Below are positions 1 through 9,969 of a DNA stretch of 56,143 bases, one piece after another; the stretch's first letter is position 1; every line of letters begins with the position of its first letter. Made by a program: the position numbers and the translations under genes. The DNA comes from an uncultured Oscillospiraceae bacterium (GTDB taxonomy: Bacteria > Bacillota > Clostridia > Oscillospirales > Oscillospiraceae), in NCBI GenBank assembly GCA_947584295.1, contig CANPWM010000005.1, positions 1 to 56,143 of the forward strand, given 5' to 3'. The notes beneath the pieces are model-generated. The model was not told the origin of the DNA. It was given only the letters and a program-made list of their open reading frames with translations, and did no database searches.

Positions 1-702
1 GGATTGCAGATGATGGTGAGAACTGTGAGCGACCTTAGCGAGATCGTCTCCTTCGCCACCATGTGGAACCTGGAGGGACTGGTATTGATCGGCTTTTGCA
101 GCGCGGATTACAAACATCTGCGGGAGCGAGTGCGCATACCCTTTTCGGTCTATGACGCCTGCGGTGTCACGACCGAGCGCGTCTGCGCCGTGAATATCGA
201 CGACCGTCACGGGGGCTTTCAGATTGGCGAGTATTTCCGCCTTTGCGGGCACGAGCGGGCCCTGTGCCTTTCGGACAACGATATCGACATGGATTTGGAA
301 CGCTGGAAGGGGTTTCAGGAGGGCTTCGGCCCCGGCGCGGAGTTTATGATGATCCCGATGGTCAAAACAGAGCGGACGGCTTTTTACAGGGAGCGGCTTG
401 CGGAGCTTAGGGGCTTCACCGCCATATTTGCCGTATCGGACTATTACGCTGTTGACCTCATTCATTTTTTGCAAAGCAGCGGCGTCGATATACCGGGGGA
501 TATCTCCGTCGCTGGATTTGACGACACGCCCCTGTGCGGGTTGGTTTTTCCGTCTCTGACCTCCGTCCGTCAGGACAATGCGGAACGTGCGAGGACGGCA
601 TTGGACGCCATCGCAAAAATGCGGGCCGGTGAGCCGGTGGAACCGGTCATTACCCTCTCCACGTCCCTGGTGATCCGTGACAGCACCAGGAACCCCGTGT
701 AA
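1..702 (+). CDS. LacI/GalR-family transcriptional regulator, 5'-truncated by window edge
   Basis: The frame is open from the first base, so the N-terminal helix-turn-helix lies outside the window. What remains, about 233 residues, is the periplasmic-binding-protein-like effector domain. The diagnostic C-terminal signature is visible: VAGFDDTPLCG followed by PSLTSVRQD and the closing LVIRDST block typical of LacI-family sensors. A full family member is about 330-340 residues, so roughly 100 are missing upstream. The TTG at position 4 is probably internal. The family represses sugar-utilisation operons and is released by a sugar ligand. No target operon is visible downstream, so the ligand cannot be named. 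No clear terminator follows. Confidence 0.85.
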   Translation, partial: GLQMMVRTVSDLSEIVSFATMWNLEGLVLIGFCSADYKHLRERVRIPFSVYDACGVTTERVCAVNIDDRHGGFQIGEYFRLCGHERALCLSDNDIDMDLERWKGFQEGFGPGAEFMMIPMVKTERTAFYRERLAELRGFTAIFAVSDYYAVDLIHFLQSSGVDIPGDISVAGFDDTPLCGLVFPSLTSVRQDNAERARTALDAIAKMRAGEPVEPVITLSTSLVIRDSTRNPV

Positions 703-803
703 AGTGTGCTCAACCTGCGGTAGAGTCATTAAATCTCAACCGTCGGTTCGTGTTCTTTTACGACCGTTTCCACTATGATAGGCCGTGAAAGGAGGTGCCC
801 GAT

Positions 804-1418
804 GTGGACCAAATCAAAATCGGAAAATTCATAGCCTCATGCAGAAAGGAACAGAGCATGACCCAGGCCGTCCTTGCCGAGAAACTCGGCATCAGCGACC
901 GGGCGGTTTCAAAATGGGAAACCGGAAAGTCACTGCCGGATTCCGGGATCATGCTGGAGCTGTGCGATCTTCTGAAAATCAACGTCAACGAACTCCTGTC
1001 GGGCGAGAAAATCATGGCAGATTCTTATGACAAGCGGGCAGAGGAAAATCTTCTGGCAATGAAGCGGGAGATGGAGGAAAAGAACAGGCAGCTGCTGAGG
1101 GCGGAATACTGGATCGTTTTTCCGGCGGTTATCGCAGGGTTTGCGCTGGTGTTTGTGGCTTCCTTTGTCACGATGCCGCTATGGCTTCGCGCCCTGCTGA
1201 TTGCGTTTGCTCTTGTGATGATCTTCACAGTCGCTTTCATTGCGGTGGGTATTGAGCAGAAGGCAGGATACTATGAGTGCCAAAACTGCGGCCACAGGTA
1301 TGTGCCGACCTACTGGCAAACCAATCTGGCCCCGCATTATGGCAGGACAAGGCGCATGAAATGCCCGAAATGCGGAAAACGCAGCTGGCAGAAAAAAGTT
1401 TTGACCAGGGAGGATTGA
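804..1418 (+). CDS. XRE-family regulator with membrane segments and C-terminal zinc ribbon
   Basis: Residues 1-60 form a Cro/C1 helix-turn-helix (TQAVLAEKLGISDRAVSKWE, then GKSLPDSGIMLELCDLL). A charged helix follows, then two hydrophobic segments (about residues 102-148) and a C-terminal zinc-ribbon-like part with CQNCG and CPKCGK pairs. I start at GTG 804, eight bases after GGAGG at 791-795; an in-frame GTG at 795 overlaps that site and is unlikely. The layout of HTH, membrane anchor and Cys4 ribbon occurs in Firmicute membrane-tethered XRE regulators of unknown signal. It stands alone between a LacI gene and the MATE operator, so it is a candidate regulator of the MATE gene, which is inference. 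Confidence 0.75.
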   Translation: MDQIKIGKFIASCRKEQSMTQAVLAEKLGISDRAVSKWETGKSLPDSGIMLELCDLLKINVNELLSGEKIMADSYDKRAEENLLAMKREMEEKNRQLLRAEYWIVFPAVIAGFALVFVASFVTMPLWLRALLIAFALVMIFTVAFIAVGIEQKAGYYECQNCGHRYVPTYWQTNLAPHYGRTRRMKCPKCGKRSWQKKVLTRED

Positions 1419-1484
1419 TTTTTCCCACCGTCATTTTTCACAAAATCGGCGTTCCATTTTTGTCGCTCCTTACGGATTTAAGTT

Positions 1485-1532
1485 TTGAAAGTACACCTCC
1501 TGATAGGTTATTATAAGCCTGTCAGGAGGTGT
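1485..1532 (+). promoter_or_regulatory. MATE promoter with embedded 15-bp dyad operator
   Basis: TTGAAA at 1485-1490 and TATTAT at 1509-1514 form a sigma-A promoter. A near-perfect inverted repeat, ACACCTCCTGATAGG (1493-1507) and CCTGTCAGGAGGTGT (1518-1532), fills the spacer and the expected start site. One mismatch interrupts the 15-bp arms. The right arm also contains the Shine-Dalgarno of the MATE gene. Confidence 0.65.
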
Positions 1533-1536
1533 TTCC

Positions 1537-2862
1537 ATGAAAAATCAATCTTTTCTCCGTTCCGTCTGCGCTCTGGCGGTTCCCGTGGCGCTGCAATCCA
1601 TGCTCCAGGCTTCCTTCGGCGTGGTGGATCAGGTGATGATCGGCCAGCTTGGAGGCGTGGAGGTGGCCGCAGTGGGGCTTGCGGGGAAGTTTACGGGGAT
1701 ATTCAATGTGGTCGTATCCGCCGTGGGCGCCGTGGCGGGGATCATGATCTCCCAGTACATGGGGCAGAAGAATGCCGCCGAGACGCGGCGGAGCATGATC
1801 CTCAACCTGCGGGTGTGTCTCATTCTTGCTGTGCTGTTCATGTTGGCTGGCGTCGCCGTGCCAAGGCAGATCATGGGTCTTTACATTGAAGAACGCGCGA
1901 CCGTGGAAGCGGCGGGGCGGTATCTCGCCATCGTCTCCGGCACCTTCCTCCCCGCAGCGGGGATCACGATTTTGTCCACCTATTTGCGGTGCATGGAGAA
2001 AGCTTCCCTTCCGCTCTACGCCGGGATCGCGTCGGCGGCGGTCAATACCGGCCTCAATTGGGTGCTGATTTTTGGGAAGCTGGGCGCACCGGCCCTGGGC
2101 GTCACGGGCGCGGCACTGGCGACGCTGATCTCACAGCTGGTCTATTTTGTGTCCATCTTTGTAATGTATCTGAAATATCGGGAGAAAGCGGAGATCGACC
2201 CGGCGAGCACCTTCGCCTGGGGGCAGTATCTCTCCATGCTTCTCCCGCTCCTGATCAGTGAATTTATGTGGGTTCTGGGCGAAAATGTTTACGCGGGCAT
2301 ATACGGGCATCTGGGAACAGACGCCAGCGCCGCCATGACGCTGACGAACCCTGTGCAGTCCTTGGCCATCGGGGCCCTGTGTGGTCTGAGTCAGGCCGCG
2401 TCGATCCTCATCGGCAAACGCCTTGGCGACGGGGACAGGGAGACGGCCTACCGGGAGGCGAAAAAGCTGCTCCTCTACGGCTTGGTGGGTTCCTTGCTGC
2501 TGTCGGTGGTGATTTTTTTCATAAGTCCCTGGTATGTGCGCGTTTTCAAGGTGGAGGCTGGCATCCGGGAACTGACGGTACAGATTCTTACCGCCTACGC
2601 CGCGGTCATGCCCTTTAAGGTGCTGAACATGATCCTCGGCAGTGGCATTTTGCGCAGCGGCGGAAAGACGACATACGTTATGGTCATTGACCTGATGGGT
2701 ACATGGCTTTTCGGCGTCCCTCTGGGCCTTCTCTCGGCTTTCGTATTCCACTGGCCCATTCCGTTGGTCTACTTCACCTTGTCCCTGGAGGAGTGCATAC
2801 GCTTTGCCGTCTCCCTCGTTGTTTTCCAGCGCCGCGGATGGATGAACCAGCTAAAAGCGTGA
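1537..2862 (+). CDS. MATE-family multidrug/Na+ efflux transporter
   Basis: A 441-residue polytopic membrane protein with about 12 hydrophobic segments arranged as two MATE halves. The start has the characteristic MATE pattern (ALAVPVALQSMLQASFGVVDQVMIG), and the second half has the repeat-like ISEFMWVLGENVYAGIYGHLG. Length matches the family (about 440-460). These proteins extrude cationic drugs or metabolites in exchange for Na+ or H+ across the cytoplasmic membrane. ATG 1537 follows CAGGAGGTG with good spacing. It is monocistronic: its own operator-bearing promoter lies upstream and a terminator at 2907. The substrate cannot be read from sequence. Confidence 0.9.
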   Translation: MKNQSFLRSVCALAVPVALQSMLQASFGVVDQVMIGQLGGVEVAAVGLAGKFTGIFNVVVSAVGAVAGIMISQYMGQKNAAETRRSMILNLRVCLILAVLFMLAGVAVPRQIMGLYIEERATVEAAGRYLAIVSGTFLPAAGITILSTYLRCMEKASLPLYAGIASAAVNTGLNWVLIFGKLGAPALGVTGAALATLISQLVYFVSIFVMYLKYREKAEIDPASTFAWGQYLSMLLPLLISEFMWVLGENVYAGIYGHLGTDASAAMTLTNPVQSLAIGALCGLSQAASILIGKRLGDGDRETAYREAKKLLLYGLVGSLLLSVVIFFISPWYVRVFKVEAGIRELTVQILTAYAAVMPFKVLNMILGSGILRSGGKTTYVMVIDLMGTWLFGVPLGLLSAFVFHWPIPLVYFTLSLEECIRFAVSLVVFQRRGWMNQLKA

Positions 2863-2906
2863 GGGGGAAATGCGTGAAAATGCAAATTTTTGTTATTTTT
2901 TAGTCT

Positions 2907-2940
2907 GGAGGGTGCTTTTGGAAGCGCCCTCCTTAATTAT
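2907..2940 (+). terminator. Rho-independent terminator after MATE gene
   Basis: GGAGGGTGC (2907-2915) pairs with GCGCCCTCC (2924-2932) across an 8-nt loop, with one G-U pair, followed by a T-rich TTAATTATTT tail. Confidence 0.75.
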
Positions 2941-2943
2941 TTC

Positions 2944-2972
2944 TTGTCAGGGATAATCGTAAATGGTATAAT
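2944..2972 (+). promoter_or_regulatory. Sigma-A promoter for the nitrilase-family gene
   Basis: TTGTCA (2944-2949), 17-bp spacer, TATAAT (2967-2972); start codon of the next gene is 22 bases downstream of the -10. Confidence 0.75.
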
Positions 2973-2993
2973 GCTATCAAAGAGGTGTAAGGT

Positions 2994-3866
2994 ATGCTGA
3001 ACATAGCGCTTTTACAGATCGAACCGGCGGGGAGCCTGAGGGGGAACCTGGAAAAAGGACGGGATATGTGCCGACGCGCGGTGGAGAGGGGCGCGGATAT
3101 CGCCCTGTTTCCTGAGATGTGGAGCTGCGGGTACACGATCCCCCAGGAGCAGGACACGCTGAGAGCGTTGGCCGTGGAGCGGGACGGGGAATTCGTCAAT
3201 GCCTTCGGGCGGCTTGCCCGGGAGCTTCACATGGCCATTGGCGTCACCTACCTGGAGGCATTCAACCCTCTGCCGCGAAATTCCCTTGCGCTGTTTGACC
3301 GGTTTGGACGACGGGTGTTGGATTACGCAAAGGTTCACACCTGTGATTTTGGAGATGAGCGGCTGCTGACGCCGGGGGAAGATTTTCACGTCTGTACGCT
3401 GGACACCGCCCAGGGGCCGGTGAGGACGGGGGCGATGATCTGCTATGACAGGGAGTTCCCGGAAAGCGCCAGGATCCTGATGCTCAGGGGAGCCGAGCTT
3501 ATCCTCGTCCCCAACGCCTGCCCCATGGAGATCAACAGGCTCTCCCAACTGCGGGGCAGGGCCTATGAGAATATGCTGGCTGTGGCCACCTGCAATTATC
3601 CCGCCTCCGTACCCGACTGCAACGGCCATTCCACCTGCTTTGACGGGGTGGCCTACCTGCCAGGCATGACCGGCTCCCGCGACACCTGTATTCTGGAGGC
3701 GGACGGCGGGGAGGGCATTTTTATGGCAAGCCTTGACCTTGACACCCTCCGTACCTACCGGGCGCGGGAAGTCCATGGCAACGCGTACAGGAGGCCCAAA
3801 AAATACGGGGATATCGTGAAAGAGGAGATCAGAGAACCGTTTATCAGGCCTGACAGGCGGGACTAA
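2994..3866 (+). CDS. Carbon-nitrogen hydrolase (nitrilase superfamily)
   Basis: A 290-residue cytoplasmic amidohydrolase. The Glu-Lys-Cys catalytic triad of the superfamily is readable: Glu in LFPEMWSCGY, Lys in DYAKVHTCDF, Cys in GAMICYDREFPES. Length is typical (260-300). Family members hydrolyse the C-N bond of omega-amides, carbamoyl compounds or nitriles; the subgroup here looks like N-carbamoylputrescine/omega-amidase-type enzymes, but the substrate is not determinable. ATG 2994 follows AGAGGTGTAAGG. It has its own promoter and no obvious operon partner; the next gene begins after a repeat-bearing leader. Confidence 0.85.
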   Translation: MLNIALLQIEPAGSLRGNLEKGRDMCRRAVERGADIALFPEMWSCGYTIPQEQDTLRALAVERDGEFVNAFGRLARELHMAIGVTYLEAFNPLPRNSLALFDRFGRRVLDYAKVHTCDFGDERLLTPGEDFHVCTLDTAQGPVRTGAMICYDREFPESARILMLRGAELILVPNACPMEINRLSQLRGRAYENMLAVATCNYPASVPDCNGHSTCFDGVAYLPGMTGSRDTCILEADGGEGIFMASLDLDTLRTYRAREVHGNAYRRPKKYGDIVKEEIREPFIRPDRRD

Positions 3867-3867
3867 G

Positions 3868-3940
3868 TTTACATAACTATGCAAAATAAATTAACAAGTT
3901 TACATAATTTTTTATTTTCTTTGCGGCGAGTTAACATAAA
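3868..3940 (+). repeat. GTTWACATAA repeat cluster 1 (three copies)
   Basis: GTTTACATAA at 3868-3877 and 3899-3908, GTTAACATAA at 3931-3940. Spacing is 31 and 32 bp (about three helical turns), all pointing toward the downstream GDPD gene; the last copy ends 22 bp before its start codon. Confidence 0.7.
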
Positions 3941-3962
3941 AAGTTTTCAAGGAGGACTGGAT

Positions 3963-4952
3963 ATGAGCAAAGGACTGAAACGGGCGCTTGTAATAATCGC
4001 CTCTGTCATATTGGCGCTTTGTCTGTTGGCGCTGGCGCTTTTTCTTGTGGTGACCCACGATTGGTCCGGCGCGGCGCCCATTGACGTGTCGGCGTATGAT
4101 AACCCGTATATATCCCAGACCGGCAAGCCCATGGTATCGGCCCACCGCAGCGGCGGGGGAATCGCGCCGGAGAATACGCTGATGGCGTTTCGCAACGTGG
4201 TGGAGTCGGATTTCGAGGTGGATATCTTTGAGTTTGACCTGGCGCTGACCTCCGATGATGAACTGATCCTGCTCCATGACGAGACGCTGGATCGCACCTC
4301 CGACGCGGCGGAGGTATTCGGATATGAAAACGTCTATCCCTCCGGGCATACCTACGACGAGCTGCGCCAACTGAACATGGGGGAGAGCTTCGTCAATGAG
4401 GCGGGGGAGTCGCCCTACCGGGGCCTCCGGGGGGAGGCTGTCCCTGACGACCTGCGGGTGCTGAGACTGGAGGATCTTTTCGATTTCCTGGACGGGTACG
4501 GGGAGTACCGCTTCATTATGGAGATCAAGGACTCCGGCGACAGGGGAAAGCGGGCTGCGGACAGGATCTATTCGATCCTCTCGGAACGGGATATGCTTGA
4601 TCGTGCCATTATCGGCACCTTCCACGGGGAGGTCACGGAGTATATGGACAAGACCTATCCCGATATGCTCCGCTCCGCCGGTGTCATGGAGGTGGCGGCG
4701 TTTTATTTCTACTCCCTCCTGGGCATCGACCAGCCGGAGGGGTTTTACCACTTCGTGGCCCTCCAGATCCCCGACGAGGATTACATTATCAAGCTGGGAA
4801 CTACCCGCATGGTCAACTACGCCCACCGGCACAACATCGCCGTCCAGTACTGGACCATCAACGATCCCGACTTGGCGGAGGATCTGGCCGCCAAGGGCGC
4901 GGACGCCATTATGAGCGACTACCCGGACATGATTTACGGCCTTTTTTCGTGA
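3963..4952 (+). CDS. Membrane-anchored glycerophosphodiester phosphodiesterase family protein
   Basis: A 329-residue protein with an N-terminal signal-anchor helix (about residues 7-30: ALVIIASVILALCLLALALF) and an extracytoplasmic GDPD TIM-barrel. The hallmark motifs are present: HRSGGG with PENT (substrate and metal binding, replacing the commoner HRG), FEFDLALTSDDELILLHD (E.D and the second HD), EIKD, and near the end QYWTINDPD. It hydrolyses glycerophosphodiesters to glycerol-3-phosphate and an alcohol, or acts on lipoteichoic-acid-like polymers. ATG 3963 follows AAGGAGGA; an earlier ATG at 3879 lacks a ribosome site and falls inside the repeat cluster. The three decamer repeats in its leader suggest special control. 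Confidence 0.85.
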   Translation: MSKGLKRALVIIASVILALCLLALALFLVVTHDWSGAAPIDVSAYDNPYISQTGKPMVSAHRSGGGIAPENTLMAFRNVVESDFEVDIFEFDLALTSDDELILLHDETLDRTSDAAEVFGYENVYPSGHTYDELRQLNMGESFVNEAGESPYRGLRGEAVPDDLRVLRLEDLFDFLDGYGEYRFIMEIKDSGDRGKRAADRIYSILSERDMLDRAIIGTFHGEVTEYMDKTYPDMLRSAGVMEVAAFYFYSLLGIDQPEGFYHFVALQIPDEDYIIKLGTTRMVNYAHRHNIAVQYWTINDPDLAEDLAAKGADAIMSDYPDMIYGLFS

Positions 4953-5032
4953 GACAATTCCTGTTTCTTCCTGGCTTGTCAGATTAGCCGAAAATTTTGT
5001 ATAAATGGGCCTTAAATCGCTGAAATAAACAC

Positions 5033-5061
5033 TTGAAGTTTGCCGGAAAGAATGTTATTCT
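5033..5061 (+). promoter_or_regulatory. Promoter and structured leader of the hyd operon
   Basis: TTGAAG (5033-5038), 17-bp spacer, TATTCT (5056-5061). The roughly 90-nt leader to 5156 holds two small hairpins (GTGC/GCAC near 5077, GGTTC/GAACC near 5106-5125) before GGAGGT. Confidence 0.6.
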
Positions 5062-5156
5062 ATTAACAATAATGGCGTGCTGTGGGCACGAGGTTATAAA
5101 ACCGGGGTTCGGGAGGAGAGAACCGGCCCTGACATAAAAAATGGAGGTAATTTTCT

Positions 5157-5633
5157 ATGGCTCGCTTAAGCGAAAACGCTGTGGCGAAGATCAGCGAGAT
5201 TTGCGGCAGATATGCCGATGAACCTACCCCGCTGATGATGATCCTCAGTGACATCCAGAACGAGTACGGCTACATACCCCTGGAGGTTCAGGAGATCGTC
5301 TCCGAAAAGACCGGCATTTCGGTGGCCGAAATCTACGGTGTGGTGACGTTCTACTCCTACTTCTCCCTGAAGCCCAAGGGAAAGTATGTCATCGGGTGCT
5401 GCCTGGGTACCGCCTGCTACGTCAAGGGCGGCGGACAGGTCTTTGACAAGTTCTCCGAAGTCCTTGGCATCAAGGGCGGCGAGACCACGGCTGACGGGCT
5501 TTTCACGCTGGACGCCCTGAGATGTCTGGGCGCCTGCGGTATCGCCCCCGCTGTTTCCATCAACGGCAAGGTCTATCCCAAGGTCAAGGTATCCGATGTC
5601 CCCGACATCGTTGCCTCCTATAAAAACGCGTAA
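5157..5633 (+). CDS. hydC: NADH-dependent [FeFe]-hydrogenase subunit HydC (NuoE-like, [2Fe-2S])
   Basis: A 158-residue thioredoxin-fold [2Fe-2S] protein of the NuoE family. An N-terminal helical part is followed by the four ligand cysteines in two pairs: CCLGTACYVKGG and LRCLGACGIAP. EIYGVVTFYSYFSLKPKGKY is the family signature ahead of the first pair. It is the first gene of a three-gene operon, 14 bp ahead of hydB, with a start at ATG 5157 after GGAGGT. In trimeric hydrogenases this subunit relays electrons alongside the NuoF-like flavoprotein. The operon is isolated from any complex I genes, which supports hydrogenase rather than NADH:quinone oxidoreductase function. Confidence 0.9.
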   Translation: MARLSENAVAKISEICGRYADEPTPLMMILSDIQNEYGYIPLEVQEIVSEKTGISVAEIYGVVTFYSYFSLKPKGKYVIGCCLGTACYVKGGGQVFDKFSEVLGIKGGETTADGLFTLDALRCLGACGIAPAVSINGKVYPKVKVSDVPDIVASYKNA

Positions 5634-5647
5634 GGAGGAAGGCATCT

Positions 5648-7531
<1,884 letters not shown>

Positions 7532-7549
7532 TAGGGGAGGAACCGAGAA

Positions 7550-9316
7550 ATGTCATTAGTGAATATTAAAATCGAGGGACATCCCTATCAGGTCGAGGCC
7601 GGCCTCACCATTCTTGAGGCCGCCAAGCGCTGCGGCTATGACATCCCGTCCCTCTGCGCGTTCAACCACGGCGAGTGCAACCAGGGTTCCTGCCGCGTCT
7701 GCCTGGTGGAAGCCACCGGCGCCCGGGGCCTTGTGGCCTCCTGCGTCTATCCCGTCAGCGAGGGTATGGAGATCACCATCTCCTCCCCCAAGGCCGTCCA
7801 GGCCCGCCGTACCAGCGTAGAGCTGCTGCTCTCCAATCACTCCGCATGGTGCCAGGAGTGCGGCAAGAACGGCTCCTGCGAGCTTTTGCGCGTTGCTCAG
7901 ATGACCGGCGCCCGTGTCATCAACAAGGAGGGCGCACGCACCCCCGTCACTGTGGACGAGGTAAGCCCCAGCATCATACGCGATACCTCCAAGTGTATCC
8001 TCTGCGGCCGTTGCATCGCCAGGTGCCAGAACGCCCACGGCCTCTCCGTCCTGGGCTTTGAGAACCGCGGCTTTAATACCATCGTGGGCCCCGCGGAGAA
8101 CCGCAGCTTTATGGACTCCCCCTGCATTCTGTGTGGCCAGTGCGTCAGCGTCTGCCCCACCGGCGCGCTGATGGAAAAGTCCGAGATCGGCAAGATCGAC
8201 GAGGCCAAGCGCCAGGGAAAGTTCATCGTTGTCCAGACCGCCCCCGCCGTCCGCGCCGCCTTGGGCGAGGAGTTCGGCATGAAGATCGGTACCCCCGTCA
8301 CCGGCAAGATGGTGGCCGCCCTGAAGCGTCTGGGCTTTGACCGTGTCTACGACACCAACTTCGGCGCAGATCTCACCATCATGGAGGAGGCCAACGAGCT
8401 GGTGGGCCGCATTAAAAACGGCGGCGTCCTGCCCATGATCACCTCCTGCTCTCCCGGCTGGGTCAACTACGCCGAGTACTACTACGGAGATCAGCTGGAT
8501 CACCTCTCCTCCTGCAAGTCCCCCCACGAGATGTTCGGCGCCATCGTCAAGTCCTACTTCGCCGAGAAGAACGGCCTGGATCCCAAGAACATCTTCGTTG
8601 TCTCCGTCATGCCCTGCACCGCCAAGAAGTTCGAGAAGGAGCGCGACCAGCTGAAGAACGCCGCCGGACTTCCCGACGTGGACTGCGTCCTCACCACCCG
8701 TGAGCTGGGCGACCTGATCCGCCGCTCAGGTATCAACTTCACCAAGCTCCCCGACGAAGAGTTTGACCAGGATCTCCTGGGCGAGTACACCGGCGCCGGC
8801 GTCATCTTCGGCGTCACCGGCGGCGTCATGGAGGCGGCCCTGCGTACCGCTTACCATATCCTCACCGGCCGTGAGCATGAGCTTGTGAAGTTCGAGCAGG
8901 TGCGCGGCCTGGAGGGCATCAAGGAGGCCGCCATTGACATTGACGGTACCACCGTCAACGTGGCCGTGGCCCACGGCATGAAGAACGCCAAGGTGCTGAT
9001 GGACGAGGTTCGCGCCGGTACCAGCAAGTACACCTTCATCGAGATCATGGGATGCCCCGGCGGGTGCGTCGCCGGCGGCGGCCAGCCCTATGTGAAGCCC
9101 TGCTTCCTGCCCAACGAGGACATCGACATTCTGGACACCTACAAGGCCAAGCGTTCCGCCGCTCTCTACTCCGAGGACGAGCGCCAGACTGTCCGCCAGT
9201 CCCACAACAACACCCAGATCCAGCAGCTCTACGCAGATTTCCTGGGCGAACCCTGCGGACACCGCGCCCACGAGCTTCTCCACACCACCTATGCGGCCCG
9301 CGAGCGGTTCAACTGA
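7550..9316 (+). CDS. hydA: [FeFe]-hydrogenase catalytic subunit HydA
   Basis: A 588-residue subunit. N-terminal [2Fe-2S] domain (CAFNHGECNQGSCRVC), His-liganded cluster (SNHSAWCQECGKNGSC), two [4Fe-4S] clusters (CILCGRCIARC, CILCGQCVSVCPTG), then the H-domain. H-cluster motifs are P1 TSCSPGW (residues 298-304), P2 MPCTAKKFE and P3 EIMGCPGGCVAGGGQP, with the small-subunit region fused at the C-terminus. P1 has Ser where many enzymes have a second Cys. The enzyme reversibly reduces protons to H2 with electrons from HydBC. As the last operon gene it is followed by a strong terminator. Very regular codon choice suggests high expression. Maturases HydEFG are not in the window. Confidence 0.93.
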   Translation: MSLVNIKIEGHPYQVEAGLTILEAAKRCGYDIPSLCAFNHGECNQGSCRVCLVEATGARGLVASCVYPVSEGMEITISSPKAVQARRTSVELLLSNHSAWCQECGKNGSCELLRVAQMTGARVINKEGARTPVTVDEVSPSIIRDTSKCILCGRCIARCQNAHGLSVLGFENRGFNTIVGPAENRSFMDSPCILCGQCVSVCPTGALMEKSEIGKIDEAKRQGKFIVVQTAPAVRAALGEEFGMKIGTPVTGKMVAALKRLGFDRVYDTNFGADLTIMEEANELVGRIKNGGVLPMITSCSPGWVNYAEYYYGDQLDHLSSCKSPHEMFGAIVKSYFAEKNGLDPKNIFVVSVMPCTAKKFEKERDQLKNAAGLPDVDCVLTTRELGDLIRRSGINFTKLPDEEFDQDLLGEYTGAGVIFGVTGGVMEAALRTAYHILTGREHELVKFEQVRGLEGIKEAAIDIDGTTVNVAVAHGMKNAKVLMDEVRAGTSKYTFIEIMGCPGGCVAGGGQPYVKPCFLPNEDIDILDTYKAKRSAALYSEDERQTVRQSHNNTQIQQLYADFLGEPCGHRAHELLHTTYAARERFN

Positions 9317-9334
9317 GAAGCAGCCTTTTGATGT

Positions 9335-9368
9335 ATTCCCCCGCCAAACCGGCGGGGGAATATTTTTT
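9335..9368 (+). terminator. Rho-independent terminator of the hyd operon
   Basis: ATTCCCCCGCC (9335-9345) pairs with GGCGGGGGAAT (9351-9361) around a 5-nt loop, followed by ATTTTTT. Confidence 0.92.
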
Positions 9369-9369
9369 A

Positions 9370-9418
9370 TGACAAATTGTAAAATATTCTTGACAAATTA
9401 TCTGATAAGAATTACAAT
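9370..9418 (+). promoter_or_regulatory. Promoter with TGACAAATT direct repeats
   Basis: TTGACA (9390-9395), 17-bp spacer, TACAAT (9413-9418). TGACAAATT occurs at 9370-9378 and 9391-9399, 21 bp apart, the second copy overlapping the -35; possibly an operator for the downstream XRE protein. Confidence 0.65.
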
Positions 9419-9444
9419 GAAGAAAACCGAAAAGGGGTGTTCTT

Positions 9445-9969
9445 ATGACAAATATAGCTGTTCCTCTTATCCTGCTCGCACTGGTGGGCGGGTTTACGGC
9501 CCTGATCCTTTATGCGTCCTATGACCGAAAAAGCAAGGTGGGAAACGGACAGTTTGATGAGCGCCAGCTCATTGCCCAGGGGAGGGGCTTTGGGTTGGGG
9601 CTCCTCGTGATGGTTCTCGGCGGACTTGGCATCTATTTGTACGACGGACTGTCGGACAGAGAGATCATGACAGCCGGTACGGCGGCGATCCTCCTGTGTT
9701 CAGCCGGCATGACAGTGGCCAACATTTACTGCATCGCCAAGGACGCCTATGTGTCCATCAGGGGGAGCAGGATCGCAACGCTTATCTCCGCGGGAGGTCT
9801 GGGGACGATGATGCTCGACGTCGGCATCAGGCGTCTGCGTGAGGACGGCCCGATGGTGGACGGTCGGCTCGGCCCCTGCTGGGGCCATCTTGCCCTCGGT
9901 TTTATGTTTCTCAGCATGTTCGTATGCCTGTTGGTGAAGCTCCTTCTGGATTGGAGAAACAAGGAATGA
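9445..9969 (+). CDS. Hypothetical four-TM membrane protein paired with XRE regulator
   Basis: 174 residues with an N-terminal hydrophobic segment, then FDERQLIAQGRGF, and three further hydrophobic segments ending near the C-terminus (FMFLSMFVCLLVKLLLDWRNKE). The DERQ..ARG.G.. pattern is familiar from small Firmicute membrane proteins that are always followed by a short HTH gene (YozG-like). Its stop codon overlaps the ATG of that HTH gene, so the two are translationally coupled. The function is not known; such pairs may form a membrane-tethered sensing unit, which is inference. ATG 9445 follows AAAGGGGTG. Confidence 0.7.
   Translation: MTNIAVPLILLALVGGFTALILYASYDRKSKVGNGQFDERQLIAQGRGFGLGLLVMVLGGLGIYLYDGLSDREIMTAGTAAILLCSAGMTVANIYCIAKDAYVSIRGSRIATLISAGGLGTMMLDVGIRRLREDGPMVDGRLGPCWGHLALGFMFLSMFVCLLVKLLLDWRNKE

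Noticed and set aside
1493-1532. RNA hairpin attenuator in front of the MATE gene
   Set aside because: The predicted transcription start lies between the two arms, so the left arm would not be in the transcript.
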